Notes: a model not told the origin generated them from the letters alone. Shown: positions 15,798-23,728, numbered from the stretch's first letter. The stretch: 64,000 nt of DNA from DASUBV01 sp963822485 (GCA_963822485.1 CAWGHW010000022.1:1-64000); one strand, 5' to 3'. Program-made: numbers and translations.

Positions 15798-17576
15798 CTA
15801 GGACGGAGCGGACGTGCCCAGGACGGCCGTGAGGGTGCGGGTGAGCCAGGCGGCGGCGGCTTCGGGGGAGTCAGGGGCGCTGGCGTGGCGAGCGGCGATG
15901 TAGAGGTCGGGGCGGACCAGCAGGACGCCGCCGTCGGAGATCTCGCGCAGCTCAGCCCAGGTGCCGTAGGGGTCCTCGACGGGCTCGCGCGGGCCGATCG
16001 AGACTCCGGAGATCGGCACGCCGATCCGGGCGGTGAGGTCGGCCGCCGCGTCCAGCCACGCCTGGCCGCCGATGCCGGTCCAGACGCTGAAGGCGCCGTG
16101 GCCAGCCAGGTCCAGCGTCGAGACCCGGTGCCCGGCGCGCGTGACCCAGGTGTGCGGGAGCTTGGCGCCGGGCCACGTCGTGGGCTGCGCGTAGAGCTCG
16201 GGATCGCGGGTGAACGCGGGCATCGCGGTGCCGTCGGAGATGACGGCTGACGAGGCGTAACGGTGGTTGTGCTCCACGCCGTGCGCATCGAACTCGAAGG
16301 CCTTGTACGCGATGGCCTCGCGCAGGTTCTCCCGGATCTTCTCGCCCGCCGGGCCCGGGGCGACGCGCAGCTCGAGCTGCTGGTTCAGCTTGGCCACGTC
16401 CGAGGTGTCGTCGACATCCAGGGCCGCGACGATGCGCCCGGTGTCGGCGATGCTCTGGTTGGCTCGCTCGACGACCTGGCGGGCGACCGGGGCCCGCTCG
16501 GCATCGTAGGACTCCAGTAGTGAGGGCGCTGCCCAGCCCTGCACGACGGCGTGTAGCTTCCAGGCCAGGTTGTAGGAGTCCTGAATGGAGGTGTTGGAAC
16601 CCAGGCCGTTAGTCGGCGGGTGCCGGTGCACGGCGTCGCCGACGCAGAAGACCCGTCCCCGGGCGATGGTGGTGGCGAAGTGGTGGTTCACCGTCCACGG
16701 TAGCCGGGAGGTGACGCGCATCTCGAAGTCGTCGGTGCCGACCAGGCTCACGGCCAGCTCGCGCGCGAACTCGTCAGTGATCTCGGGCGGCCCTGCCGCC
16801 GCCTCGTAGCCCCACATGAGCATCCACTCGTGCCACGGCTTGATCATCCGCAGCACGCCGAGCCCGACGCCCTCCTTCTCGGCGCCCGGCTGCAGCATCC
16901 AGTACAGGACTGACGGGCGGTACTCGACGAAGCGGCTCAGATCGGCCTCGAAGATGATGTGCAGGGCGCCGCCCACCGCGCCCGGTCCCTCGAACGGCAG
17001 GCCGAGGTCGGCGGCCACGACGCTGCGGGCGCCATCCGCGCCGACGAGGTACTTCGACCGGATCGCGTAGGTCGCCCCGGTCAGCCGGTCCCGGACCTGG
17101 GTGGTCACCCCGGACTCGTCCTGCACGTGGGAGAGGTACTCGGTGTCGAAGCGCACCTTCGCGCCGCGGGCCTGCGCGGCCTGCATCATCAGCGGCTCGG
17201 TGATGGTCTGCGGCGCGTCCAGCATCGTGCACGGGCTCTGCAGTTCGTAGTCGGCGTGCCGCCGGGTGTCGGTGCCCCACGACGGGATCCGGCCGAGCTC
17301 GTCGCCGACCAGGCTGGTGCAGAAGGTCGTGTTGCCCATGTACTCCCAGGGCGTGGCCTCGCGCATCAGCCGCTGCTCCAGGCCCATGTCCCGCAGCGTC
17401 TCCATGGTGCGCTGGTTGGTGATGTGCGCACGTGGCGTGTCCGACAGCTGCCCGTACTTGGTCACGACCAGGGTCCTGGTGCCGTAGGTGGCCAGGAACA
17501 GTGCGGCCCCGGCGCCGCCGGGCCCGGACCCGACGACGAGGACGTCGGTGTCCACAGCAGGTTCTTCGTTCCTCAT
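15798..17576 (-). CDS. FAD-dependent aromatic hydroxylase (phenol monooxygenase type)
   Basis: 592 residues from ATG 17574-17576 with GGGAGC upstream. Group A flavoprotein monooxygenase: N-terminal dinucleotide fold DVLVVGSGPGGAGAAL (GxGxxG), a middle DG-type motif YLVGADGARSVV, and the FAD-ribityl motif GRVFCVGDAVHRHPPTNGLG. It uses NAD(P)H and O2 to hydroxylate an aromatic ring. The C-terminal ~170 residues form the thioredoxin-like domain of the 2,4-dichlorophenol 6-monooxygenase/polyketide hydroxylase group. It is divergent from a PadR gene across a 269-bp gap holding an inverted repeat, so PadR-type control by phenolic compounds is plausible. Substrate unknown. Confidence 0.92.
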   Translation of the reverse strand: MRNEEPAVDTDVLVVGSGPGGAGAALFLATYGTRTLVVTKYGQLSDTPRAHITNQRTMETLRDMGLEQRLMREATPWEYMGNTTFCTSLVGDELGRIPSWGTDTRRHADYELQSPCTMLDAPQTITEPLMMQAAQARGAKVRFDTEYLSHVQDESGVTTQVRDRLTGATYAIRSKYLVGADGARSVVAADLGLPFEGPGAVGGALHIIFEADLSRFVEYRPSVLYWMLQPGAEKEGVGLGVLRMIKPWHEWMLMWGYEAAAGPPEITDEFARELAVSLVGTDDFEMRVTSRLPWTVNHHFATTIARGRVFCVGDAVHRHPPTNGLGSNTSIQDSYNLAWKLHAVVQGWAAPSLLESYDAERAPVARQVVERANQSIADTGRIVAALDVDDTSDVAKLNQQLELRVAPGPAGEKIRENLREAIAYKAFEFDAHGVEHNHRYASSAVISDGTAMPAFTRDPELYAQPTTWPGAKLPHTWVTRAGHRVSTLDLAGHGAFSVWTGIGGQAWLDAAADLTARIGVPISGVSIGPREPVEDPYGTWAELREISDGGVLLVRPDLYIAARHASAPDSPEAAAAWLTRTLTAVLGTSAPS

Positions 17577-17814
17577 GGGTGCTCCCGGGCGGGTCAGGTG
17601 CTTCTGGCTAGCTGGGCAAAAAGCTGGTGCGTCCGTGGCCAGGATCGCCGCGAGCTTGGCCACGGACGACCCCCTCCGCCTGCTCGGCGGTGAGCCTACC
17701 GCCGCCCGGACATGCCGCCGGGACCCAGCCCCGGCCGTAGCGGACGAGTGTACGCATAGTGGCACTGGGAGCACGATGCCGGTGCGAACTGCGGAGCCGG
17801 CTGTCCGGCGTCGA

Positions 17815-17841
17815 CTAATATCATGTCTTCCATTATATTAG
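17815..17841. promoter_or_regulatory. Inverted-repeat operator at the second PadR start
   Basis: CTAATAT (17815-17821), 13-nt spacer, ATATTAG (17835-17841): perfect 7-bp arms ending four bases before the PadR ATG (17846). A repressor bound here would block both the core promoter and the ribosome-binding region. Likely PadR autoregulatory site; possibly shared with the divergent hydroxylase. Confidence 0.6.
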
Positions 17842-17845
17842 GGCC

Positions 17846-18184
17846 ATGACGGTCAAGACCATGACGGGGCAGGCGTTCTTCGTGCTCACCGCGCTGGCTG
17901 ATGGCCCGCGGCATGGGTACGGCATCGTAGGTGAGGTTTCCGAGCTGTCGGGGGACCGGGTCAAGCTGAAGATCGGCAGCCTGTACGGGGTGCTGGACCG
18001 GCTCGCCGCCGAAGGGCTGATCGAGCCCGACCGGGAGGAGGCGCACGACGGCCGGCTGCGCCGCTATTACCGGCTGACCCGGGATGGACGGGGCGCGCTG
18101 GCCGAGGAGGCCGAGCTTCGCGCCGCTACCGCCCGGGTGGTGCGGACGAGGCTGGGCCTGGCCGGGACGGAGGCGGCCGGGTGA
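17846..18184 (+). CDS. PadR-family transcriptional regulator
   Basis: 112 residues. PadR winged helix: FFVLTALADGPRHGYGIVGE, KIGSLYGVLDRLAAEGLI (recognition helix), RRYYRLTRDGRGALAEEAEL. Start ATG 17846 has AGGG four bases upstream; ATG 17861 is an alternative. The gene overlaps the following membrane-protein gene by GTGA (18181-18184). The upstream inverted repeat suggests autoregulation. Its targets are probably the downstream membrane protein and perhaps the divergent FAD hydroxylase. Confidence 0.93.
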   Translation: MTVKTMTGQAFFVLTALADGPRHGYGIVGEVSELSGDRVKLKIGSLYGVLDRLAAEGLIEPDREEAHDGRLRRYYRLTRDGRGALAEEAELRAATARVVRTRLGLAGTEAAG

Positions 18185-19224
18185 GCGGCGACCTGGAGCG
18201 GCGTTACCGGCGGGTGCTGCGGCTGCTGCCCGGCTGGTACCGGGAGCAGTGGGAAGAGGACATGGTCGCCGCCTTCCTGGACAGCTGGCTGACCGGCGAG
18301 CCGAAGGCAGACGCGTACATCCGTCAGGCAGCCGGGCCGAGCTGGGCGGAGGTCGCCAGCGTGGCCGGGCTGGCTGTCCGGCTGTACCTGGGCGGCGGCT
18401 CGGGCGCTCCGCGCCGGTACTTCGCCTGGGGGCAGGCGGTGCGGCGCGCGGTGCTGGCCGTGATGCTGATGCACGCGGCGCTGGGCCTTGACCTGCTCGT
18501 GCAGGTGGCCTGGAGCCGCCGCCTGCTCGGGCTCCCCGCGCCGCCGGCGCGCCTGCTGATCGCCTGGCCCGGCGGCGTCTGGCCCGCGGCGCTCGGCATA
18601 GCCGACTGTGCCTGGATCGCGATTTTCGTGACGCTGGCTCTCGGGCATTACCGCGCCGCGCGGGTCCTCGCGGTACTGGCTATCGTCCTCAACCTGGTCG
18701 TCTTGCTGCAAAACCAGCTCACCGGCATCATGCAGGCGCCGTTCGAGTCGTGGGCCTTGTGGATCCTGCTCGATCTTGCCCCGGTCCTGGCCCTGGCCGC
18801 ATTCAAGTCCGGCGCTCCGCTGGCGGAGCGCTGGCCCTGGCTGCTGGCCCTGCCCGTCAGCTACCTCCTGGTGTTCGGGCCGATGCTGGCGCTCGAGGCG
18901 ACCGGCAACCTCGCCTGGCTGCCGGATCTCCCCGGGCTGTGCTGCATACTCGTCGCCCTGGCCTGCCTGGCGCACGCACCGAGGGCCCGATCCAGCCAGG
19001 CCGCCGACTCCGGCGTGTGGTCGCTGACCCTGACGCTGCTAACCGCCGTCGCCGCGGTGTACCGGATCGTCTGGCTCACCCGCTACCTGCACGACCCGCA
19101 CCTGCTCAAGGTGAGCCTGGCGGAACTGCTCGCCCTGGCGGCCGCCGCCGCGCTGGTTGCCCCCGACGCCGCCCAGGCCCAGGCAGCCACAGCTCCACCG
19201 CCACTGACCCCGCGCCCGGAATGA
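18181..19224 (+). CDS. Polytopic membrane protein coupled to PadR
   Basis: 347 residues. The cytosolic N-terminal head (RRYRRVLRLLPGWYREQWEE, then DMVAAFLDSW) matches the pattern seen in the PadR-linked WD40 protein at 10061-11416. It is followed by about eight hydrophobic segments (for example VLAVMLMHAALGLDLLVQV, LAVLAIVLNLVVLLQ, LWILLDLAPVLALAAF, LTLLTAVAAVYRIVW, LAELLALAAAAALVA). It starts within the PadR stop codon, so it is translationally coupled. No transporter signature is recognised. It may be a membrane partner or target of PadR. Confidence 0.75.
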   Translation: MSGDLERRYRRVLRLLPGWYREQWEEDMVAAFLDSWLTGEPKADAYIRQAAGPSWAEVASVAGLAVRLYLGGGSGAPRRYFAWGQAVRRAVLAVMLMHAALGLDLLVQVAWSRRLLGLPAPPARLLIAWPGGVWPAALGIADCAWIAIFVTLALGHYRAARVLAVLAIVLNLVVLLQNQLTGIMQAPFESWALWILLDLAPVLALAAFKSGAPLAERWPWLLALPVSYLLVFGPMLALEATGNLAWLPDLPGLCCILVALACLAHAPRARSSQAADSGVWSLTLTLLTAVAAVYRIVWLTRYLHDPHLLKVSLAELLALAAAAALVAPDAAQAQAATAPPPLTPRPE

Positions 19225-19423
19225 CGAAGCGGTGGCCGTGACAGCGCACTAGCAAGGCGGCGGTCTCGCCGGGGGGCAACTTCTCGATGAGCCGCGCAGG
19301 CACCCGGCGGACGGTGCTGGCCATCAGCCTCATCAGTGCTTCGCCAACACCGATTCGTGCGTCTACGGTGGCACGGCTCGTGACGTGGCGTTAGCCGCAC
19401 TCCAGGATAAACATAGCATGTAT

Positions 19424-19440
19424 ATATAGTTTATCTATAT
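19424..19440. promoter_or_regulatory. AT-rich inverted repeat upstream of the DMT transporter
   Basis: ATATAG (19424-19429), TTTAT, CTATAT (19435-19440) within a very AT-rich 45-bp island, 56 bp before the transporter ATG. The same ATATAG core recurs in the usp/MarR intergenic region at 21052, 21065 and 21141, suggesting one regulator acts at all of these sites. The rest of the 271-bp gap carries a possible decayed MarR fragment on the minus strand (about 19238-19333). Confidence 0.45.
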
Positions 19441-19495
19441 TTACCTGCTAGGATGTCGTGAATGACGGGGACCGGCCGGCCGGAGCGGGCTGCTG

Positions 19496-20623
19496 ATGGA
19501 GAAGGCGATCCTGCTAGCCCTGGCGGCGAGTTTCTGCACGGCCACGGCTTCGGTGTGCCAGCGCCGGGGCGCCAAGAGCAGCGAGGTGACGGGCTTTGAT
19601 GTCTGGCTCGTCTTCCGCCTGGCCCGCCGGCCGGCCTGGCTGATGGGCATGGCGAGCATGATCCTCGGGTTCGTCTTCCAGATCAGCGCCCTGCGGTTCG
19701 GGCCGCTGGCCCTGGTCCAGCCCATCCTGGCTCTGGAGCTCCTCTTCGTATTTGCCTACATGGCCGTCATCAGGCGGCGGGCCAGGGCGTCGGTCAAGGT
19801 GAGGCGGCGTGACTGGCTGGCCGCGGTCGCCATGTCGACGGGGGTCGGCTTGTTTCTGCGCCTGGCATCCCCGTCGGGGGGCCGGCTGCACGCGCCGGGC
19901 TCCTGGTGGTGGCTGGCCGGTCTGGCCACCGCCGGCATCGTCCTGCTCGCCCTGGTCCTGGCCTTCGGCCTAGGTAGCCGTCCCGGCGCGTCCCCGGCCC
20001 GCAAGGCGGCGCTCCTGGGCGCGGCCACCGGGATTTCGTGGGGCTTTGTGGCCGCGGTGATCAAGGAACTCAGCTCGCACCTCGGTGACGGGATCGGCGC
20101 CATCTTCGCCAGCTGGTCGCCGTACGTTCTCATCGTCGTCGGCGCGGCGACGACGCTGCTGGCCTCCCACGCGCTGGCGGCCGGCCCGCTCGCGGCGTCG
20201 CAGCCCGGCTTCACGATCCTCGACCCGCTCTCAGCCAGCCTGATCGGAGTGTTCCTGTTCAGCGAGCACATCCAGGCCCGGGTCTGGGACCTGGCCGGGG
20301 AGGCAGTAGCGCTGGCCATCGTCATGGCCGGCGTCTCGGCCCTCAGCCACAGCCACCTCATCGACGGCGAGGACGGAATCTCGCCCGGCCCGCCAGCCGC
20401 AACTGGCGGACCGGGCGACGGGCCGGGGGAGAGGCGTCAGGCTAGGGCACGACTGTCACCGGACAGCGGCATCGCCGGACAGCACGCACGGCGGTGGACC
20501 CGAACAGTTTGTGCCCGATCGCCTTGCTGGCGCCAAGGACGATCCCGTCAGCGTGGTGTGCCGCCGCGACCTCGATCAGCACCGTCGCCGGATCACCTGT
20601 CATCGTCACGAACTGGGTCTTGA
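19496..20623 (+). CDS. DMT-superfamily transporter with unusual C-terminal extension
   Basis: 375 residues. Residues 1-285 form a nine- or ten-helix EamA/NIPA-like drug/metabolite transporter (AILLALAASFCTATASVCQR, FGPLALVQPILALELLFVFAY, AAATGISWGFVAAVIKEL-like, GAATTLLASHALAAGPLAAS, DPLSASLIGVFLFSEHI). Helices normally end near SALSHSHLIDGEDG. The remaining ~85 residues are Arg/Pro/Ser-rich and overlap the convergent usp gene by 182 bp in antisense, so the native stop was probably lost or the tail is non-functional. Substrate unknown. An AT-rich operator-like repeat lies upstream. Confidence 0.82.
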   Translation: MEKAILLALAASFCTATASVCQRRGAKSSEVTGFDVWLVFRLARRPAWLMGMASMILGFVFQISALRFGPLALVQPILALELLFVFAYMAVIRRRARASVKVRRRDWLAAVAMSTGVGLFLRLASPSGGRLHAPGSWWWLAGLATAGIVLLALVLAFGLGSRPGASPARKAALLGAATGISWGFVAAVIKELSSHLGDGIGAIFASWSPYVLIVVGAATTLLASHALAAGPLAASQPGFTILDPLSASLIGVFLFSEHIQARVWDLAGEAVALAIVMAGVSALSHSHLIDGEDGISPGPPAATGGPGDGPGERRQARARLSPDSGIAGQHARRWTRTVCARSPCWRQGRSRQRGVPPRPRSAPSPDHLSSSRTGS

Positions 20624-20882
20624 CGTGGTAGTCGGCGGCCAGGACCGCGACCTTGGGCCGCAGTTCCTGGGCCACGTCAAGGCTCGCCTGATACTGGGCG
20701 GCGCCCATTTCGGCGTCGAAGCCGAGCGGGCCGGTCATGGCATAGACGGCGATGACGCTGCAGTGCTGGCGGCGGGCCAGCCCGAAAGCGTAGTAGAGCG
20801 CGCGGGTGGCCGTGTCAGATCCGTCGACGCCGACGACAAGCGTCGTCGGCCCATCACAGCCGAGCTCGAAGTCGCCGTCCAT
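20442..20882 (-). CDS. Universal stress protein (UspA family)
   Basis: 146-residue single-domain UspA protein. The N-terminal strand TTLVVGVDGSDTATRALYYA and helix match the family; the C-terminal strand-loop-helix is DGIVLGASKAIGHKLFGSTA, then VRAVRRCRCPVTVVP. The nucleotide-binding G-x2-G-x9-G-S/T motif is imperfect: the second Gly position is Lys and the loop is shortened, so ATP binding is doubtful. It lies 16 bp after a candidate 47-residue ORF on the same strand, and its 3' end overlaps the DMT transporter tail. Typical role: survival under stress or hypoxia. Confidence 0.92.
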   Translation of the reverse strand: MDGDFELGCDGPTTLVVGVDGSDTATRALYYAFGLARRQHCSVIAVYAMTGPLGFDAEMGAAQYQASLDVAQELRPKVAVLAADYHVKTQFVTMTGDPATVLIEVAAAHHADGIVLGASKAIGHKLFGSTAVRAVRRCRCPVTVVP

Positions 20883-20898
20883 CTCGGGGGCCCAGACC

Positions 20899-21042
20899 TC
20901 ACCGCAGGCGCGGGTTGCTGAGGGCGCGATCCTCGCGGAATGCCTCGTCGGCGATAACGGCCTCCTCCGGTGAGCCCGGGACCTCAGGAGGAGGAGGCTC
21001 CCGTTGGGTCACGCGCCAGGCCGCCTTCGGCCGCGTCGTCAT
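20899..21042 (-). CDS. Candidate 47-residue leaderless small protein upstream of usp
   Basis: ATG 21040-21042 to TGA 20899-20901. The peptide starts MTTRPKAAWRVTQREPPPPE and ends ALSNPRLR; charged, proline-rich, no TM. On the minus strand a TATATAAT box ends about seven bases before the ATG, an arrangement typical of leaderless actinobacterial transcripts. The stop is 16 bp before the usp start, so the two would form an operon. No family recognised; it is below usual gene-calling length. Confidence 0.45.
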   Translation of the reverse strand: MTTRPKAAWRVTQREPPPPEVPGSPEEAVIADEAFREDRALSNPRLR

Positions 21043-21051
21043 GCAGTCATT

Positions 21052-21146
21052 ATATAGAAGATTTATATAGCTTGTCAATGCACTTCGATCAGGGCAGGCG
21101 CCTCGGAACCGGCTGGCCGATGCGAGTGCATAGAAGCTTCATATAG
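21052..21146. promoter_or_regulatory. Repeated ATATAG-type sites between usp and MarR
   Basis: AGAAGATTTATATAG (21056-21070) and AGAAGCTTCATATAG (21132-21146) are direct repeats matching at 13 of 15 positions; an extra ATATAG lies at 21052-21057. They sit in the divergent promoter region between the 47-residue ORF/usp (minus) and MarR (plus, start 21166), the second copy 19 bp before the MarR start. Likely binding sites of that MarR. Confidence 0.55.
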
Positions 21147-21165
21147 ACGTCGCTATGCTCCAGGT

Positions 21166-22209
21166 ATGAGCGATCAGGCGGCCGCGCCGCGGAGGAGCGG
21201 ACGCGGTGACAGCCCTACCGGCGGTGACAGCCCTACCGGCTCAGCCGGGGCGCTGTACGGGCTGCTCGCCACGCTGCTCCGACGGGTACCGCGCGACCTG
21301 AGCCTCACCTCGCTGGCGACGCTGTCTGCCCTGGACCGCACCGGCCCGCGGCGGATCACCGACCTGGCCGTCATCCAGGGCGTCACCCAGCCGTCGATGA
21401 CCGTGCTCGTCACCAGCCTGGAACGGGGGGGCTTTGTGACACGGCACAGCGACCCCGCCGATGGGCGCGTCACGCTGGTTGCCCTGACCGCCGAGGGCTT
21501 GCACTATCTGCAGGGCCGGCGACGCGCGGGAACCGATGCGCTCGCACAGCTCATCGCCAAGCTGCCGCCTGGCGAAGCCGCCGCGCTGGCCGCCGCGATC
21601 CCGGCGCTCGAGCATCTGCGGGAGCTAGACGACGAGCAGCGCGAACCCGACAACCGGGCGCCCGGCGAGCGGCCGGCTCCGGCTAGATCGGCCGGGTGTC
21701 CGCCAGCCGGGTGTCCGCCCGGGCAGTCGCAGCGGAAGTCACTCCTGCTGCTAAGACGTCTGACATTCCGGTGTCGGCTTGGCGAGGAGCTTCGGCAGCA
21801 CCCTGCTGAGCGCCGCGCGGTCGGTCGCGGTCAGGCGATCGGTGAACAGCGACGCTACAAGCTGCAGGTGCGAGTCAATGGCAGCGAGCAGTGCGGCCTG
21901 CCCGGCCTCAGTCACGGCTATCTCCATGCCGCGCCGGTCGTCGCCGGCTGTGCTGCGCGTGATGACTCCCGCCTTCTCCATCCGGACGAGCAGCCGGCGC
22001 ACGCCGCTTTCGCTGAGCAGCATCCGATCTCGCAGCTCTTTCTGGCGCGCCCGCATGCCAGGCAGGTCGGCCAGGTGCACGAGAACGTCGAACCACTCCA
22101 GCGGCAACTGGTGCTCGGCCAGCATCTCATCAGCAAGCTGCTCGACGATCTGCCGGTGCACGGCGAGAAAGGACTGCCAGAGGGGGGTTTGCTGATTCAG
22201 CCGAGCTAG
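21166..22209 (+). CDS. MarR-family regulator with antisense C-terminal extension
   Basis: The frame gives 347 residues, but only residues ~25-165 are a MarR domain: SLTSLATLSALDRTGPRRIT, DLAVIQGVTQPSMTVLVTSL (recognition helix), GGFVTRHSDPADGRVTLVAL (wing), then the dimerisation helix DALAQLIAKLPPGEAAALAA. MarR proteins are ~140-170 residues. From about residue 196 (21751) on, the sequence is antisense to the convergent MarR gene and low-complexity, so the native stop was probably lost. GDSPTG is duplicated near the N-terminus by an 18-bp tandem repeat. Likely autoregulator, with usp as divergent target. Confidence 0.82.
   Translation: MSDQAAAPRRSGRGDSPTGGDSPTGSAGALYGLLATLLRRVPRDLSLTSLATLSALDRTGPRRITDLAVIQGVTQPSMTVLVTSLERGGFVTRHSDPADGRVTLVALTAEGLHYLQGRRRAGTDALAQLIAKLPPGEAAALAAAIPALEHLRELDDEQREPDNRAPGERPAPARSAGCPPAGCPPGQSQRKSLLLLRRLTFRCRLGEELRQHPAERRAVGRGQAIGEQRRYKLQVRVNGSEQCGLPGLSHGYLHAAPVVAGCAARDDSRLLHPDEQPAHAAFAEQHPISQLFLARPHARQVGQVHENVEPLQRQLVLGQHLISKLLDDLPVHGEKGLPEGGLLIQPS
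21205..21240 (+). repeat. Two 18-bp tandem repeats in the MarR N-terminus
   Basis: GGTGACAGCCCTACCGGC occurs twice without a gap (21205-21222, 21223-21240), duplicating GDSPTG. A further 15-bp tandem duplication (21691-21720) encodes AGCPP twice near the end of the MarR domain. Both are in frame, typical of replication slippage. Confidence 0.9.
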
Positions 22210-22311
22210 CGCCCCCGAGAGCTCGCGAGCCACTTCCGCCGGGCGCTGGCGGCTCGCCCGGGGAGACGGCCGGACCGGCCTGCTGGGTTCCTTCAACGTC
22301 ACTGGGTGCAC
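21751..22311 (-). CDS. MarR-family transcriptional regulator
   Basis: 186 residues from GTG 22309-22311 (AAGGTGA upstream). MarR fold: LPLEWFDVLVHLADLPGMRA, KELRDRMLLSESGVRRLLVR (HTH), MEKAGVITRSTAGDDRRGME (wing with conserved D-DRR), AVTEAGQAALLAAIDSHLQL. The last helices (SRVLPKLLAKP) close the dimer interface. It is divergent from the Tat-exported metallo-hydrolase across 250 bp with overlapping TTGC/GCAA palindromes (22393-22426), so it probably represses itself and the hydrolase. Convergent overlap with the MarR at 21166. Confidence 0.93.
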   Translation of the reverse strand: MHPVTLKEPSRPVRPSPRASRQRPAEVARELSGALARLNQQTPLWQSFLAVHRQIVEQLADEMLAEHQLPLEWFDVLVHLADLPGMRARQKELRDRMLLSESGVRRLLVRMEKAGVITRSTAGDDRRGMEIAVTEAGQAALLAAIDSHLQLVASLFTDRLTATDRAALSRVLPKLLAKPTPECQTS

Positions 22312-22392
22312 TCACCTTGGCGATTTCTGGCCATGCCCGCAGGATGCCGAGCCGGTCACCAGAGTGACTCCAGGCTACGAACAATTGCCCGC

Positions 22393-22426
22393 GCAAGCAA
22401 CTTCCGAATGAACTTGCTTGCGCAAG
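22393..22426. promoter_or_regulatory. Palindromic MarR operator
   Basis: GCAAGCAA (22393-22400), 13-nt spacer, TTGCTTGC (22414-22421) is a perfect inverted repeat; overlapping it, CTTGCGCAAG (22417-22426) is a perfect 10-bp palindrome. The site lies between the divergent MarR (start 22311) and metallo-hydrolase (start 22562) genes and resembles known MarR-type half-sites rich in TTGC/GCAA. Confidence 0.65.
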
Positions 22427-22561
22427 TAACTATGATAGGCTCGCCCTGGCCTGCTCGTCCGGGAGCGGGCGCGGCCAGGGACGGCGTGAGCAGCGGTTCC
22501 TGCCGCAACCTCTGAGCAACCGCCGAGCGCAGCAGCCCATCATCACCGGAGGCGAACCCGA

Positions 22562-23647
22562 ATGACCTCATCTGCACCGGAGCCAGGCTCCCTCGCGCGA
22601 CGGCGGCTGCTGACACGCCGGAACCTGATCGCGTCCACCGGGCTGGCCGCGGCCGCGGCGTCCGCGGGGCCACTGCTCGGGCGGAGCACCGCCCAAGCCG
22701 CCGTCTCTGCCGCCTGCCCGCCGGGAACCACTGCGCCAGTCCCGCCGGCGGCGAAAGGCCCGGCCATCCCCGCGTCCGGGTACCTGGTCGAGGAGATCGC
22801 CGACCGCGTCTACTGGCTAACTGACGGCCTCTACCAGATGATCTTCGTGACAACTGCGGAAGGAGTCGTGGCGGTAGACGCCCCTCCCACCATCGGAAAA
22901 AACATTCTGCGGGCTATCGCGACGGTCACCAGCTCCCGCGTCACGCATGCCATCTACAGCCACCACCATGCCGACCACACCGGCGCGATGATCCTCTACC
23001 AGGGAGCCCGCTTCTACGCCCACACGGAGGTCGCCGACCTGCTGAGGCAGACGAATGACCCGAACCGCCCGCTCCCCGATGTCACGTTCGACCGTCACCT
23101 GACCGTCCATGCCGGCGAGGACGTCCTGGACTTGGCCTACCACGGCCCGAACCACTCACCGGGCAACATCTTCATCAATCTGCCCGCACAACGGGTCCTC
23201 ATGCTCGTCGATGTCGTGTTCCCCGGCTGGGTGCCTTTCGCCTACCTCGGGGAGTCGCAGAACATCCCGGGCTGGCTCGAGGCCCCGGCGCAGGCGCTCC
23301 GCTACCCGTTCGACACCTACATCGGGGGCCACCTGACCCGCCTCGGCACCCGCGACGACGTGATCATTCAGCAGGAATACGTGGCCGAGCTTCGGGCACA
23401 GGCCGCCAGCGCGATCGCGACCTTCAACCCGGCCACCGTCTACCAGTCCGTGGATCCGACGAACCCGTGGGCCATCTTCCGGGCCTACCTGGACGGCGTC
23501 GCCGGCCAAGCCGCAAGCGCGGTTATCCCCAACTGGGTCGACCGGCTCGGCGGGGCCGACGTCTATACCCTGCCCAATGCCTACCAGCTGGTTGAGTCGC
23601 TACGGATCGACTACGGCCAGCTCGGCCCATTCGGCATCCACCCCTGA
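22562..23647 (+). CDS. Tat-exported metallo-beta-lactamase-fold hydrolase
   Basis: 361 residues, start ATG 22562 with GGAGG nine bases upstream. Twin-arginine signal: RRRLLTRRNLIAST, then a hydrophobic Ala-rich core and an ALA/AQA-like cleavage region near residue 45. The MBL motif HxHxDH is present as SHHHADHTG (His133, His135, Asp137, His138); the second-ligand region GPNHSPGN and third-metal Asp in MLVDVVFPGW follow. A di-zinc hydrolase acting outside the cytoplasm; the substrate is unknown (lactonase, sulfatase or arylesterase-like activity possible). Divergent MarR control is implied by the palindrome upstream. Confidence 0.88.
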   Translation: MTSSAPEPGSLARRRLLTRRNLIASTGLAAAAASAGPLLGRSTAQAAVSAACPPGTTAPVPPAAKGPAIPASGYLVEEIADRVYWLTDGLYQMIFVTTAEGVVAVDAPPTIGKNILRAIATVTSSRVTHAIYSHHHADHTGAMILYQGARFYAHTEVADLLRQTNDPNRPLPDVTFDRHLTVHAGEDVLDLAYHGPNHSPGNIFINLPAQRVLMLVDVVFPGWVPFAYLGESQNIPGWLEAPAQALRYPFDTYIGGHLTRLGTRDDVIIQQEYVAELRAQAASAIATFNPATVYQSVDPTNPWAIFRAYLDGVAGQAASAVIPNWVDRLGGADVYTLPNAYQLVESLRIDYGQLGPFGIHP

Positions 23648-23728
23648 CGCGGTGTCGGATCCGGGCGCCGCCGTTCGTGGAGGAGGTGGAGGGTGTCCAC
23701 AGGCGGCCACCCGGGCAAAGGAGGAGAC

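Noticed and set aside
14528..16288. 586-codon minus-strand open frame
   Set aside because: Antisense to the beta-lactamase-like gene and out of frame with the hydroxylase.
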